From Chenopodium formosanum (Eukaryota > Streptophyta > Magnoliopsida > Caryophyllales > Amaranthaceae): a stretch of 64,000 nt of DNA. The notes beneath the pieces were generated by a model. It had not been told where the DNA came from. It worked only from the letters and a program-made list of their open reading frames with translations, and searched no databases. The translations under genes and the position numbers were made by a program. Shown here one piece after another: positions 1-12,050 of this stretch. Each line of letters begins with the position of its first letter. Positions within the stretch are counted from its first letter, which is position 1. The DNA lies in assembly GCA_024500155.1 (NCBI GenBank), contig CM044860.1, positions 852,501 through 916,500 of the forward strand, given 5' to 3'.

Positions 1-599
1 TTTAAAATAAATAAAATTGTAAGCATACTTGTAGTATGTTACAATCAGAAATACATTTTTAGATGTATAAAAGATGGTAACAGCAACCTGCCACGTGTAG
101 CAAAATAGACCACAACACCAATAAAAAAAATTTAATAAAAATTGGGTAAATTTCTTTTTCATGTTAATGTATGATTAAATCAATAGAATTAATTAATTAG
201 TTAGTTAATAATTCCGTAAAAAATATAAATGGAGTATTACTTTTACGTTTAGTTAAGTTTATAGCTGAATCTTGCGCTAGATCCTATGAAAAACCTTTTA
301 ACACGCGATGTCTCGAATTTCTTCATACAACCAAAAATAAGACAATGATGTAAGATTATGTATGTGACATCTACGAATTTATTTTTTTAAATAAAATATT
401 AAAAAGTGACAACCCTCACTTCTAGGACTAATTTTTGGCCATTTATTGTCTTTCTTGGTGATTACTACATTTATTTTTATTGTTCTTACTTCATTAATAT
501 TCAATTGGTTCTTTTTGTTATTTTATATAGCCTTTAATTATTTATATGTTCTTTTCAATGAACAATAACAGATCAAAAGGGGGTCCATTTGATTAAGCT
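1..599. other. AT-rich intergenic DNA
   Basis: No convincing coding exon, RNA gene or transposon end was found on either strand. The stretch is AT-rich and ends where the tandem repeat begins. Confidence 0.5.
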
Positions 600-1420
600 C
601 ATTAAGTTATTGGGTACTAACTTTCCAAAAAGGATATCTTTATGGGTGTGTTATGGTTTCAAATCACCTTATATGATCCTAGGAGTCACCCCACGCATTC
701 AGTTCAATTTTTGAAAAAATGTTAAAAATTGATCCAAAATCGTGTATTATAGCCTTCAATTATTGACAATTTTTCACTTTTTTGGACATGGAAACCAAAA
801 TTGTCGAGATGCTTCCCATGGACCCTAATACACCCCGGGAGCCCATTTGGGTGGGTAAAACCTTCCAATATGCCTTTAAATTGTCAATTTTTCCGTTTAC
901 AACTTGCATCGATTTCATAAACTCGAGGCTACTACGGACATTTATGACAACATATAATGATCATATATGGTTCCAAACGACATTATATGACCCCGAAATG
1001 TATCCCCTAGTATCTCGAAATTTTTTGACACCTGGTCCCGAAACCTCAGAAATTGGCCAAAAAACGTGTAATATAGCCTTCAATTTTTGAATTTTTTTGA
1101 CCCAAAAACAAAAATTGTCGAGAAGCTACCTATAGACCCTAATACCCTTGGGAGTCCAATTGGGTGGGTGGAACCATCCAATTTGCCTTTAAGCATCCAA
1201 TTGATCCGTTTTCATACCCGCCTCTTGTATTGGCTATAAGCTTTCACGGGTCCTTTATGTAGTCGACTTATGGTCGCATATGAGTCCAAATAACATTATA
1301 TGACCCCGGGATATATCCTGTAGAATTCCGTGAATTTCTGACACCGGGTTCCGACACCTCCTTAATTGCTCCGATTTCGTGTATTATAGCCTTCAAATTT
1401 GGCTTCTGTACATTATTTTT
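600..1420. repeat. Diverged tandem repeat, period about 314-326 bp, roughly 2.5 copies
   Basis: The phrase 'tatagccttcaa' preceded by 'cgtgta' recurs near 739, 1065 and 1379. A second landmark, 'ttatatgac' or 'ttatatgat' followed by a CCCC/GAGT-containing stretch, recurs near 668, 984 and 1297. 'ccaaaattgtcgaga' and 'caaaaattgtcgaga' occur near 795 and 1110. The units are clearly homologous but diverged, like an old satellite or the internal repeat of a retroelement. The 102-codon open frame at 782-1090 falls inside one unit and has no recognisable protein features, so I treat it as chance. Confidence 0.75.
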
Positions 1421-4400
1421 TCACTCGGCAAGATTATGTATTTAGGTACTTTCATGGGTTCCCAAAGGACCTTGTGAGTCATGGATAGTGCCCGGAACCA
1501 TCTCATTCATCCCTAATCATCAAAAAATTGTAAATAGCGCTAGTAATATAATTTATTACAAAATACAAATAGACGAGAGAAAATTTAAACATGTGACCTG
1601 TATATCGTAAACAAACTTCAACAAATGGTGTATATACATCAATTTGATTGTAATCATAGATAAATTTAAGGATAGGATTCACTCATATATGTTAATGTCT
1701 TTTTCAAATATATTAAGGATGTTAATTGCTTACTAATATTAGTATATTGCAAAGAAACTTGGACGGTTGGTTAAGGAAGATTGTAATGATTATGGAAGAT
1801 TATTTTTGTGTTTTTCTTTTTTGGTCTCTATGATGTGGTAGGACCACTCCAGGAGCTTGTTTGTTGAATTGAAGGATGAGCCATAACTAAGTTGTTACAA
1901 ACTCTCCACTTTGTCTACTTAGATGGTTATTAAACTACAATTTTTCCTAACAAATTAAATGGGAATCCAAAGTTTAAACTTGGAGGTGTGTTATCAAATA
2001 TATTGATCAAGTTATAACATAATCAATCATCTTCGTTCGTATAATTATATAATACACTTGAAAGCATAGGTTAACAATAGGGTGCATAATATAAGGATTA
2101 AGTGTAATGAGAGATCAAACACAAAATATTTATTTTAATCTTATGCTTTGTATAGTATTACTGTAAAATTTATAATTGTACATGAATTAGAGCTTAATTT
2201 TATCAAGAACAATTGACCGACCAATATATTGTAGATGTCTTATCACAAAATAGAACGAAAAAAAAAGGTCAAACCCTAGGTAATTAGAGAATTAGTGCCA
2301 AATCAAATCTAGAGGCCCACGAGATTAGTGACGAACCGGCCAGATGAAGATATTTTGACATACCATGAATTTGACAAAAATCAAATAAAAAGAAAGAGAA
2401 CAATAGTAATAGTAATATTTGGCATAATATTTTTTTTTATATATTTTTTTTTTTTGAAAGTGGCATAATAATATATTAATTGTGAATAATGATGGTTTAC
2501 TATTTTGCGCACTATCTTGTTACTTGAGCAAACATGAAATGATTTCCATTAATCAAAACTCGTTTTCTTATAACGGAAAGTGCATTTGAATGCTAGTGAT
2601 GATGCTTCCTAAAAAATGCGGCGGTCATAATCTATTCAACAAATTTGTAAAACTCAACAATAATGCGCATAGTTTTTGAATTGGTAGAAATTGATCCGAG
2701 ACTCGAAATTAATAACCCCAACTGAAAATAAGTACCTAATTTTTTTTTTCATGAAAACTAGACATAAATGTCTTTAGATGTTTATAAATAATGTTAACCA
2801 AATTTTTGGTCGTCGTTGAACAATATATTAATTTTACAATGGTTAAGATACGAAACTATATAATATACTCCATCTGTTTCATGATACAATTGTATATACA
2901 ATTATACAATATTGCGCTATGCTTTAATTAAAGTAAAAGGTTCTAGATATTGAAACTTATATTGAAGCAAATAAAAAGATTTAGGAAATGACATAATCCA
3001 TTACTTCATGTGATCACAATAATATTGGAGGCGCACAAGAACAATGATTCTTGGGCATAGATTACAGAAGAAACTTGTAATTGTTGTCTCTCTTAATAAT
3101 TTATAACTTTTTAATGTTGTCCTCTCTTGAAAATTAATTTAAAGATATTACACTCTTCAATTTTCTCTTGATCACAATTAGTAAATGAACTCTTTTATTA
3201 AAAAAATAAAGCAAAATCTGTTCTTTCACAGGAAAATAAATGAATTCATTTGCCATGGATTTTATCTAAACGGGTTCTTTTAACAATGGATAAAATTGTC
3301 AAGAAAAATTCTTGAAAAAGGTGAACTAATTAAGATGACTAATATATAAGTGTGGTGAGCTACTTTATCTCTTATAGCTAACCATTTATGATTGTCGCAA
3401 TAAACATTTTAATTACAAATAGTTTCATATAACTTGGGACTCTCTGTAAGTAAGTAATATGGATATAGGTATCAAAAATAATATTACCAATCACTTTATG
3501 ATACAAAGGGAATAATAAAAATCTCTTTCAAAGAATAATACTATTTGTCACTTTAAGATACAAATTGTAAGAAAATTAAATGAATAATACCACTAACACT
3601 TTTCTTATATAATTTTCAAGGTTGATAGTAACAAATATGGATAAAGGATTAAGACATAGGCCAAGAGGGTACGGTACCCTAATAAAATACTTAAAATTAG
3701 ACCAACATTTCGAAGTATAGTAGATGACAAACCCAAAATCCAGGGCAAAAGAAGGTTTTATAACTTCTCTTGGACTCATATGAGGTAATGTCTACAAAAC
3801 ATAGAGAAAATAACATTAAAAATATATTTATGAAGATGACAAAATTACTAATCATTAGTTGCATGATGTGGACAGGACAGGTAAGAATATCTGACATGTC
3901 CTCCACGTGGCTATCGACCGAGGGTGACAAGTAAGCAAAGGGCGGCGCACCAAACAGACAAACAAGAGTTGGAACATATACTGTTTGTTAATGAAATAAA
4001 GGAGGGGGTGGCCAAAAGGAGAAGAAACTATTGGATAGTTTTAAAGTTTAGTTTTTTTTTTGTTTTCTTTTTAATCCTTTTTAACCTTTATTTCAAGGGT
4101 TTTACGGTTAAGATAACATAGGATACATATATAGATGTTGATTTATATTAAAGGTAATTAAAGTGTAAGTTTTATATTAAGTCAGAATCTCACACAGGTC
4201 AATCTAATTCAAGTTAACTGGACATGTTCATTATTAATTAAAAGGGGTGTGGAGCATGGGGCGAGGGTGTTGAGGGTATGGGTATGTAAGAGAATTTTTT
4301 TCTAGGGAAATAATGTTTAATGTAGTTTAACGGTTGTGAGATGCAAATCTTTTCATTACGTCGTACTCTATTTGGTAACGTAAGATGTTGATAGGAGAGA

Positions 4401-4483
4401 GTGTGTATATAACTATATAAGGGAAAGGATGTATAGTATTGAAACACATAATTTACGGTGGAAGTTAAAAGAAAGGCAATTTG

Positions 4484-4515
<32 letters not shown>

Positions 4516-4640
4516 GGGGTGGCGTGAAAAAGATTAGGGTGAGACGCCGTCCAAAATATACAAGTAAAAGGCTTAGAGTAATCTGCTAACCCCATGCGTT
4601 ATTGATAACTACACCTCATCTCTTTCACCTTCCTCTTTTT
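1421..4640. other. Intergenic region upstream of the NAC gene
   Basis: AT-rich DNA with short poly-T tracts and several related fragments of the type 'tatgatacaa' near 2880, 3500 and 3550 that look like decayed MITE ends. No gene was recognised. A (GA)n microsatellite sits at 4485-4511. The distal promoter of the NAC gene probably lies in the last 1-2 kb. Confidence 0.45.
4485..4511. repeat. (GA)n microsatellite in the NAC upstream region
   Basis: An uninterrupted run of GA dinucleotides about 25 bp long, some 180 bp before the inferred TATA region of the downstream NAC gene. Such CT/GA tracts are common near plant core promoters; any role here is inference. Confidence 0.8.
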
Positions 4641-4659
4641 TACTACTTATAAACCTATC

Positions 4660-4762
4660 CTCCACGTTTATATATATATATATATATACATTGTTCTTTT
4701 TCTCCAAGACATATTTTTATTCATCATCTCTAAGCTAAGCTAAGCTAAGCTTGCTAGCTAGG
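4660..4762 (+). promoter_or_regulatory. Probable core promoter and transcript start of the VND7-like gene
   Basis: A 'tttatatatatatata' run at about 4667-4688 could act as a TATA box. It is followed at 4730-4762 by a tandem 'agcta' motif (four to five units) and then purine-rich leader-like sequence. The placement about 2 kb before the ATG fits a leader exon followed by a 5'-UTR intron. The TATA assignment is inference from position and sequence only. Confidence 0.4.
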
Positions 4763-6002
4763 TACCTTGCTCTCACATATATTGATCAAGTCGGAATAAC
4801 GGAGTTAATTAGATCATCATAATCATTCACCGCGATTCAAATAGAGAAGAAGAGGAGGAAGAAGAAAGACAAGATTATTCTAAGCTAGGACGTACAACAT
4901 ATACAATTTTCATACAATTCTTTGGTTAGTTCTCATTTCTTCATTACTTGATAACTATTCTTAATTAGCTTTGTTCTTTCCTTAGTTAGTCTTTGAGGGT
5001 ATTAAGTTGATCGCTTCTTAGCTTGTTTCTCTTGGGAATAGATCAGAAAGACCCAATCAAGGATGATGATGGAGGTTAGATTATATAATATGGGGTGTTA
5101 AATTCAATTAGCTTGTAAATACAAGCAATATTTTGACAAAGAAGTTGATGATATACTCTCTTTGAGTCAATAAGAGGCATTTAGTTATGAATTACCATTA
5201 TTAGCGACATAATAAGATACTTCATATATCAGAGATATAGTAAACATTATTTACATTTTGAGATACTATATTGGCTAAGTGAGGCTTTGAAATTGGTGAT
5301 AGCTAAAGTAAAATGATCCTCCGTATATGTATAAGGTTTACTTAAGTACTAGTTTCTTTAATTTTTAAGGTTTTGAAATTTGAATTGTATGAAAACGGAG
5401 TGAGTTTCGGTATGTGTTTTAGCTAGGATCATTTCCAATTAATAGATCAACAAAACTTATTGAGTGAGAATAACATACATACATTGATACATTTACGTCT
5501 AGTAGTTTGATATGGCCTTCACTACTTGGTAATACATAACATAAACCTGTTCATTGTTCACACTTGACCACTTTCCCAAGTTACTTGTTACATATTTGTA
5601 CTAACTCAAAGTTTAGAGACGATTATCTTTAATACCCAAGAAATAACTAAATTTATTTTGTCGCGATAATATAATTTAGACGGAAAATACTTCATACTTT
5701 ATTGACGATCAATCTTATGTAGATTTTTATTGGTGCACTGCATGGCTCAAACTAGATTACAGTAATTATTTTTGACATTGACTTATACACATACGATAGG
5801 TTTTTGAAAGAGAAAGGTGGTGGGTAAATGATGTATATGTATATATGAATATTATGGTAATAATAAAGATATACTAAACAAATAAAAATAAAAATTAAAG
5901 CTATTATTGGCAGCGTATATGAATGTAGTGCACTCTACTCAAAAGACAACTCAACGTGCGTGCTTAATGCTTCAGTGTTTCTGCCAAAGCCAATATTTTC
6001 GG

Positions 6003-6036
<34 letters not shown>

Positions 6037-6472
6037 TTTTTTTTAACCCTCATGCATATACTACTCTACTTGAATAAAATTAAATCCTCCAAAATATAAT
6101 TTATTTCAAAGTTATTTTTTATTGGCAGGTCATACAAATTTGTTGATTGGCTATAAACTTAGGTATAGGACCTTTATAATGAATTTGGTCCACTGAAAGT
6201 GCATTTATAACCAAAATGCATATGACATCATGATTGTATATTTACCATGCATGAGAATTTCATGTGTTGCAATAGTTCTTTCCACTTTCTTAAGGTCAAG
6301 CTAAGCATGTTGTCCTATTTTATTTTATGCCTTTTTTTTATAGTTACTTTAATATATATACGAAGTATAATATAGATTGTATGATAAACGAATTAAATTT
6401 GCATGCCTTGAATAATTTTATATAACATGTATTGGCCTGGAGCATCTTCATGATTCATCTTTTTTCTATTAT

Positions 6473-6545
<73 letters not shown>

Positions 6546-6761
6546 GGATGAGAGACTATTAGCGTGTTTTTATTTATGGAGAATTATTTATTTAGATTTT
6601 ATAATAAGCAAAATGGTTGTTTTACTTTATTATAGTATTAGTAGTAATATATTGATGCAATGTAATTATTAATATCCTTGATGAATAGCAAATCATAGTT
6701 TTGTTACATCATTATCTTATTAATTATATATTGGATTTGATTTACAGAAGAATAATTGGAA
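4763..6761 (+). other. Inferred 5'-UTR exon and long leader intron of the NAC gene
   Basis: A plausible splice donor ('ttg|gttagt') lies at 4924/4925 and a good acceptor ('tttacag') ends at 6747, 14 bases before the NAC start codon. Between them is non-coding AT-rich DNA with a poly-T tract (6004-6034) and a (TA)n run of about 65 bp (6475-6542). This would give a leader intron of about 1.8 kb. No transcript evidence is available here. Confidence 0.4.
6475..6542. repeat. (TA)n microsatellite, about 65 bp
   Basis: A long perfect TA dinucleotide run inside the inferred leader intron, about 220 bp before the NAC start codon. It is likely length-variable between individuals and hard to assemble. 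Confidence 0.85.
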
Positions 6762-8550
6762 ATGAATCATACCGAATTATGTGTTCCACCGGGATTTAGA
6801 TTTCATCCCACAGAAGAAGAATTAGTGGGGTACTATCTCAAGGGAAAGGTCAACGCCCTCAAATTCGATCAAGATGTCATCATTGAAATTGATCTTTACA
6901 GGATGGAACCTTGGGACATCCAAGGTATGTTTTGACTTCCTATATACTCTTCATAAGTTCACATATATGTACTCGATAATGCAATCGTCTATTAAGATGT
7001 TCTCCTTCTGTTCTTTTTTATTCCACTCACGTTACTTGCATAATGTCTTTACTTAATTAGAGTGATTATATCATATTTTTCGTATATGTGACATTATTCA
7101 ATTATCTCTAGGAGGATCGACATAGCTATCTTAAATTTATTTTTCCGAGTTAGCTTGTCCTTAAATACATGTAATAGAGCTTAATTCAGACCCTCGATAT
7201 TAATCACTATGTGACTTAATTTCATTTGTGTAGGCCCTTAACTTTAATAGTAATAGTACTTCTTTTGATCACAGTGTTTCATTTGGACCGTTATTTTTTG
7301 GTGCAGATAAATGCAAGTTGGGATATGATGAACGTAATGAATGGTACTTCTTCAGCCACAAAGACAGGAAGTACCCTACCGGATCTCGTACAAACAGGGC
7401 CACGGCAGCCGGATTTTGGAAGGCGACAGGGAGAGATAAGGCGGTGTTGTCCAAGAATAACATCATAGGGATGAGAAAGACCCTTGTCTTCTATAAAGGC
7501 CGTGCCCCTAATGGCAGGAAAACTGATTGGATCATGCATGAATATCGTCTTCAAACTTCTGAACATGCTCCTCCTCAGGCAAGTCCTTGTGATTTTTATT
7601 GCTTAGCAAAAATTACATTATACGACTTACTACGTAACGTATAATTTAATAACCTACCATAGGTATTAGGTAAAAATATGTACATACATATATTAAAAAG
7701 AAGTCGCATTTATTAATCTTTATAAATTAATAGTAGTGGTTCCTACGTAAATTATTTCATGCATGTGGGAGTATCCAAGATGATGCTCTGGGTTTAGTAT
7801 GTGCACAATATTCATTTTCAAGTTGTGCTCATGTTGGACTCGGAGCACACACAATCCTATGTATGAACTTCTAGGTGCAACATATACGCGTTAATAAAAG
7901 TAGTTACATTTAAACTCCTTGAGATAAGTACGTACTATACTGAGCTAGTATGGCTAATAAAAGAGGATTGAATGTTGCAGGAAGAAGGATGGGTGGTATG
8001 CCGAGCATTCAAGAAACCAAGTCCAAGTCACAAGCAAGGATATGAAGCATGGAGTCATCATCAAAATCAGTACTACTACATGAGAAATAACAACTACGAT
8101 AGACACATTGGTTCACCATCAATTGCTGATACATCAAGCCCTAATACCGATCCATCCGATTCTAAAAACCAATGTCACACAAACTTCCACAACCCTCAAT
8201 CACAACCTATGCAGCAGCTTCCTTACACTAATTTCAACCCGGAATTGATCATCGAAAACCAACTGATCATCGACCTCCCTCGATTGGATAGTCCGTCTCT
8301 TTCGACAAGCTTTGTAACAAAAGAAGCATATGAACATCATCAACAAAGTGGTGGAATAGTTAATGAGGAACATCATCATAATGACCATGAGAGTAGCAAC
8401 AACAAGTGGGAAATATTGGATAATTTGCTAGGAAATTCATCATCATTTTCTAATAATGATCTACCAAACATGCACTTAGTTCCTCATGATTATGAACTAG
8501 AGGTTCAGAATCAACTTGGAAGTTTTCTCGAATGCTTCCCGAACTTATAG
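6762..8550 (+). CDS. VND7: NAC domain transcription factor, VND7-like (vascular-related NAC)
   Basis: Exons 6762-6924, 7307-7578 and 7981-8550 join in frame to 334 residues. Residues 8-160 carry all NAC subdomains: PPGFRFHPTEEELVGYYL, then EIDLYRMEPWDIQ, NEWYFFSHKDRKYPTG, TNRATAAGFWKATGRDKA, RKTLVFYKGRAPNG, WIMHEYRL and EEGWVVCRAFKKP. The combination matches the VND group, and closest by memory VND7 (ANAC030), a master activator of xylem vessel secondary wall formation and cell death acting in the nucleus. The C-terminal half is Asn/His/Ser-rich and ends in LGSFLECFPNL, the likely activation region. The first intron is GT-AG; the second has a GC donor ('cag|gcaagt'), the only way to keep the conserved PPQEEGW junction. 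The ATG at 6762 is the first in frame after the leader acceptor. NAC identity is near certain; the VND7 orthology is probable. Confidence 0.9.
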
Positions 8551-10640
8551 CAAAGCTCAATTCATCCATAATATTTCAACTACCAACAAAAAAAAAAGGA
8601 AAAACAAAAAAAATATATATTGATATAAATATATACTTTGTGTTTTAGACATATTTTCATGTGTGTTTCATCTGCATGTTAACAAGGCATGCTATATATT
8701 ATTCCAAATGTAACTTCGATCTCTTTCTGCCTTTTTTTTTTTTTTTAACTAATTGTATTCTCATGTAAAGTTAATTAGTAGGGTTTGTCGAACTCATCAA
8801 TCCCCTAAAAATTTATCCAAGTTTCTAATGTGATTAGTGAAATGGTTTATGTGCTCTGCTAATAATTGATGCGCACATATATCTAAACAATCTATTGTAG
8901 ATATCCTTAAAATGATTATCATTATACTAATTATTTTTTATTGGCTGATTTTATTTATTTATTTTAATTTATGTCAAAAATTATTACATCTTATTGCCTT
9001 GATATGATGATATGTGCAAAATGATGGAATTATTAGTGAATTTTGGGCAATAGTAGTTTTATGGTAATTAGCAACTAAAGGGTAGAATCGACTGGGCCTT
9101 ATTTTTGTGATTGACAAATTTTTCAATTTAAGCAACACATTTTCAGCGTGTTGCCAACTGACATGCACAAAACACTGATCAAATAATCCTTGTCCAAGTA
9201 GCCTCTAACTGTGAAATCCCTGCCTTGATCGAGCAACCCTTGACTGACTTAATAACTTCCGACCAGGTGAGTATCCCTTGACCAAGTAACCTAGACCATA
9301 CTGTGTTATTAACAAATGTTACACAAAAAATTAAGTTTGAACTTATTCTGCCTCTAAGTCACTTGTTCCTCAAGACCTCGATTTCACATAAATATAGGAA
9401 TATAGTATGAATGATGTCTTTGATCATTGAATTATATATATGGGCATTGGCCGTTAGCGGAGCCAGGATTATCATCACGGGCGTACAGATTAAGGAAGTC
9501 CTTTTATAATTTGACAAAAACCCTTAAACAATTTGATTTATATTGAGATATATATTAATAAGATCAAGTACCTTTGCTCAAAATCCCTTTTATAACCAAT
9601 TATTAGTTTCTAAAGTCGAGATTTATTCTTTTAAAGCATCTCCATGTTGGTTTTAACATTACCCTCCAACTAAAAATGTTGGAAGGAATCACCACAAAAT
9701 TCCCTACTTAAAACAATTTACCCCCTTTCAAGTTTCAACTCCAAATTATTTCTCTGTGAAACTCAACTCAAAAGCAAGATGAGGTCGATTTTACTGCAAT
9801 AGTTATATGCCACAATGACACATCGAAATGGAATCCGAATATTCCAGGCATTAGGAGTTCCCCCAAGGACTCCTATATGCCATTTTCTGCATTCGAATGA
9901 CCTCCTTTGGTATTTGAGTGTTTGACAAAAACTATCTGTTTGCGTGGGCATGCAATCAATTCAAGGGTTATCATCTTACTTACCTAGGGCCTATTATCTT
10001 AAGATTATTTTCAGTTCAGTTCAGTTCTTAATTTTCTTCTCACATAAAATATTCAGTTCAGCTCAACTCAGCTCAGTCTAGTCAATCAGAACTAAATTAG
10101 TATTTTACTATACATATAATTTGGCTTACACGTTTTTACCATTCACTTGAATGGGTTTTTCGTGATTTAAGCATATTTAATAATATTATTTTTTTTTATT
10201 ATTTTTTTTTCTTATGAATGTAAAAGTTTATCTATCATATAGTTTAATTTGTAATGTCAATAAAAGGCCTCAAAATGCAACATTTAAGAAGTGAATTTGA
10301 TCATTTAATTTGTCCACCACCTACAAGCTACAACATCATTTCTTTTCTCATCTATCTATCTCTTATAACTCTCTTGTAGATCCACATCAACCAGGTTAAA
10401 TTGTATTGCATAAATAAACTTTACTTTATCTTAAATTATCTTTTCACATTAATAATTAATCCTAAAATCCTGTGGATGAGAGATTGTATACAAAGACTTG
10501 ATTTCATCCAATGAAAAAAAAAATATATATTTTATTCAGATTTAAAAATCAATGCCAAATAAGTTAATTAATGAATGAGATTTGAGAGTGTAATTCTAAG
10601 TGTTAGGTTAAAAAAAAGTTAGGGAGTATTTCTTAAACTC
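8551..10640. other. NAC 3' flank and intergenic DNA
   Basis: The first 330 bp include the 3' UTR of the NAC gene, and 8608-8890 has a second copy at 17.43-17.75 kb. At 9170-9300 there is a weak repeat of the motif 'cccttgaccaagtaacc'. A 'ttcagttcag' simple repeat lies at 10011-10080. The phrase 'ttagcggagccaggatt' near 9455 resembles ends common in plant transposons, but no matching second end was found. No gene was recognised. Confidence 0.45.
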
Positions 10641-10729
10641 GTCAAAAAAAATTTATGCAAATTGCACCTCGTCAAAAAGAATATATTTTATTTTATCACT
10701 TTTTTTTTTTATGCAAATTGCACCTCGTC

Positions 10730-10760
<31 letters not shown>

Positions 10761-10857
10761 CAAATTGCACGATTGAACATAATAATCATAAAATATAAAA
10801 TATAAAAATATAAAATATAATCATAAAATATAAAATATAATCATAAAATATAAAAAA
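10641..10857. repeat. Short direct repeats and A/T-rich minisatellite
   Basis: 'atgcaaattgcac' occurs three times (about 10654, 10712 and 10758), separated by poly-A or poly-T. It is followed by tandem 'ataaaatataaaatataatc' units at 10785-10855. The ABCC gene fragment starts immediately after, so this low-complexity block marks the boundary of the duplicated segment. Confidence 0.7.
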
Positions 10858-11412
10858 TGCATACTTGGAGAAGTGGCAAAAGTCTGTGGTGTCTTAAGCT
10901 TAGGGGGGGTCTACTGCTTATGTTCCTCAAACCGGTTGGATAGAAAGCGGAAGTATAGCCGATAATATCTTGTTTGGAAAGGAAATGCATGTAGAGAAAT
11001 ACAACAGGGTCCTAGAGGCATGCTCTTTGAGAAAAGATCTCGAGGTCTTGCCCTTTGGAGATCAAACAATCATTGGTGATCTGAGCGAGGCATTAATTTG
11101 AGTGGTGGACAGAAGCAAAGGATACAAATTGCTCGAGCAGTATACCATGATGCCGACATTTATCTTTTAGATGATCCTTTTAGTGCAGTTCATGCTCACA
11201 CTGGAACTCATCTCTTCAAGGTCAGAATTTTTACTTCTGTCATCAGTAGTGATCAAGTGATTGTTCTAAGCCAGGGAACAATTGAAGAATGTGACAGACC
11301 TTCTAGTTTGCTACAACATCCTACCTCGTCTTTTTCGAGGCTTGTTAATGAGTATACAGCAAGATCAAAAACCAAGAAAATGGATCCAAGATCAAGAAGA
11401 CAGAACCCATAA
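10858..11412 (+). pseudogene. ABCC (MRP) transporter fragment: part of NBD1 fused to the end of NBD2
   Basis: This is a partial inverted copy of the ABCC pseudogene at 29549-34491. It starts at 'tgcatacttggagaagtgg' and includes the NBD1 segment after Walker A, the ABC signature LSGGQKQR and Walker B (IYLLDDPFSAVHAHTG). At about 11221 it runs into the first bases of the next intron and then jumps to the last exon (SVISSDQVIVLSQG onward) up to the native stop. The open frame 11098-11412 therefore joins two non-adjacent parts and lacks Walker A, all membrane domains and the NBD2 core. It shares with the larger copy a seven-G run and a five-base insertion that break the NBD1 frame, and the D-loop Asp replaced by His. 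Homology continues about 120 bp into the 3' flank. It cannot encode a working transporter. Confidence 0.9.
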
Positions 11413-11945
11413 ACAAATCAAATTGGCTAATTAACCAATTTACAGCCCCTGACTTGTTTTCAGCATGTTACAAATAGCAGTTAAAATGGAATGTGACCAG
11501 GATTCAACGTTGTTTTGGATATATCTGTTTCGTTATTTTGACCAATACTTGTACATTTCTGAATCACTTTAATGGATTTAATTCATACATCTTATCTTCA
11601 GTATATTAGATTTATCTTTGCTATTTTCTCATGAACAAAAATACTTAACTTCGTTCACAGAGACAGTTGAATTTGGACATATACATGGAGTAAGCGCATT
11701 CAAATCTTCATTGTTTTGTATGTACCAATTAATTTTATCTTCTCTCATTCAAATCTTTTAATTTCCTACGAAACAGGAATCGCAACACAAAATTGAAATC
11801 TTCTGTCTCACTTATGAGCTCTTTCAGTGTTCTGTAGTACCTGATAGTATTATAAGTGTGAGGGTACAGATATAGCTAAGAGTGTAATATTTGTTTAATT
11901 GTATAACATAATTATTTCCTTTTTGACTAAAATTGTAAATATTTT

Positions 11946-12050
11946 ACATTTTGGCCTCTATATGCAGCCGATAGTACTAAAATAACAGGAATCACTGGTT
12001 ATGAAGCTTACCCAGCTTCTACTCTACAAGCAGAGATAGGCTGTTTCAAT
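11946..12050 (+). pseudogene. Copy of RPL21 last exon and its splice acceptor
   Basis: The end of RPL21 intron 4 ('ttacattttggc...tatgcag') and the start of exon 5 (encoding ITGITGYE.YPASTL) are repeated here on the + strand. They match the native minus-strand sequence around 25290-25380. The copy has substitutions (for example the Asp codon in YEDYP has changed) and loses the acidic tail; a remnant 'aggctgtttcaa' of the native 3' end is kept. It lies downstream of the ABCC fragment in the same relative order as the native loci, so both probably came from one inverted copying event followed by deletion. Confidence 0.85.

Noticed and set aside
782..1090. 102-codon open frame on the + strand
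   Set aside because: It spans one unit of the tandem repeat; other units do not keep the frame.
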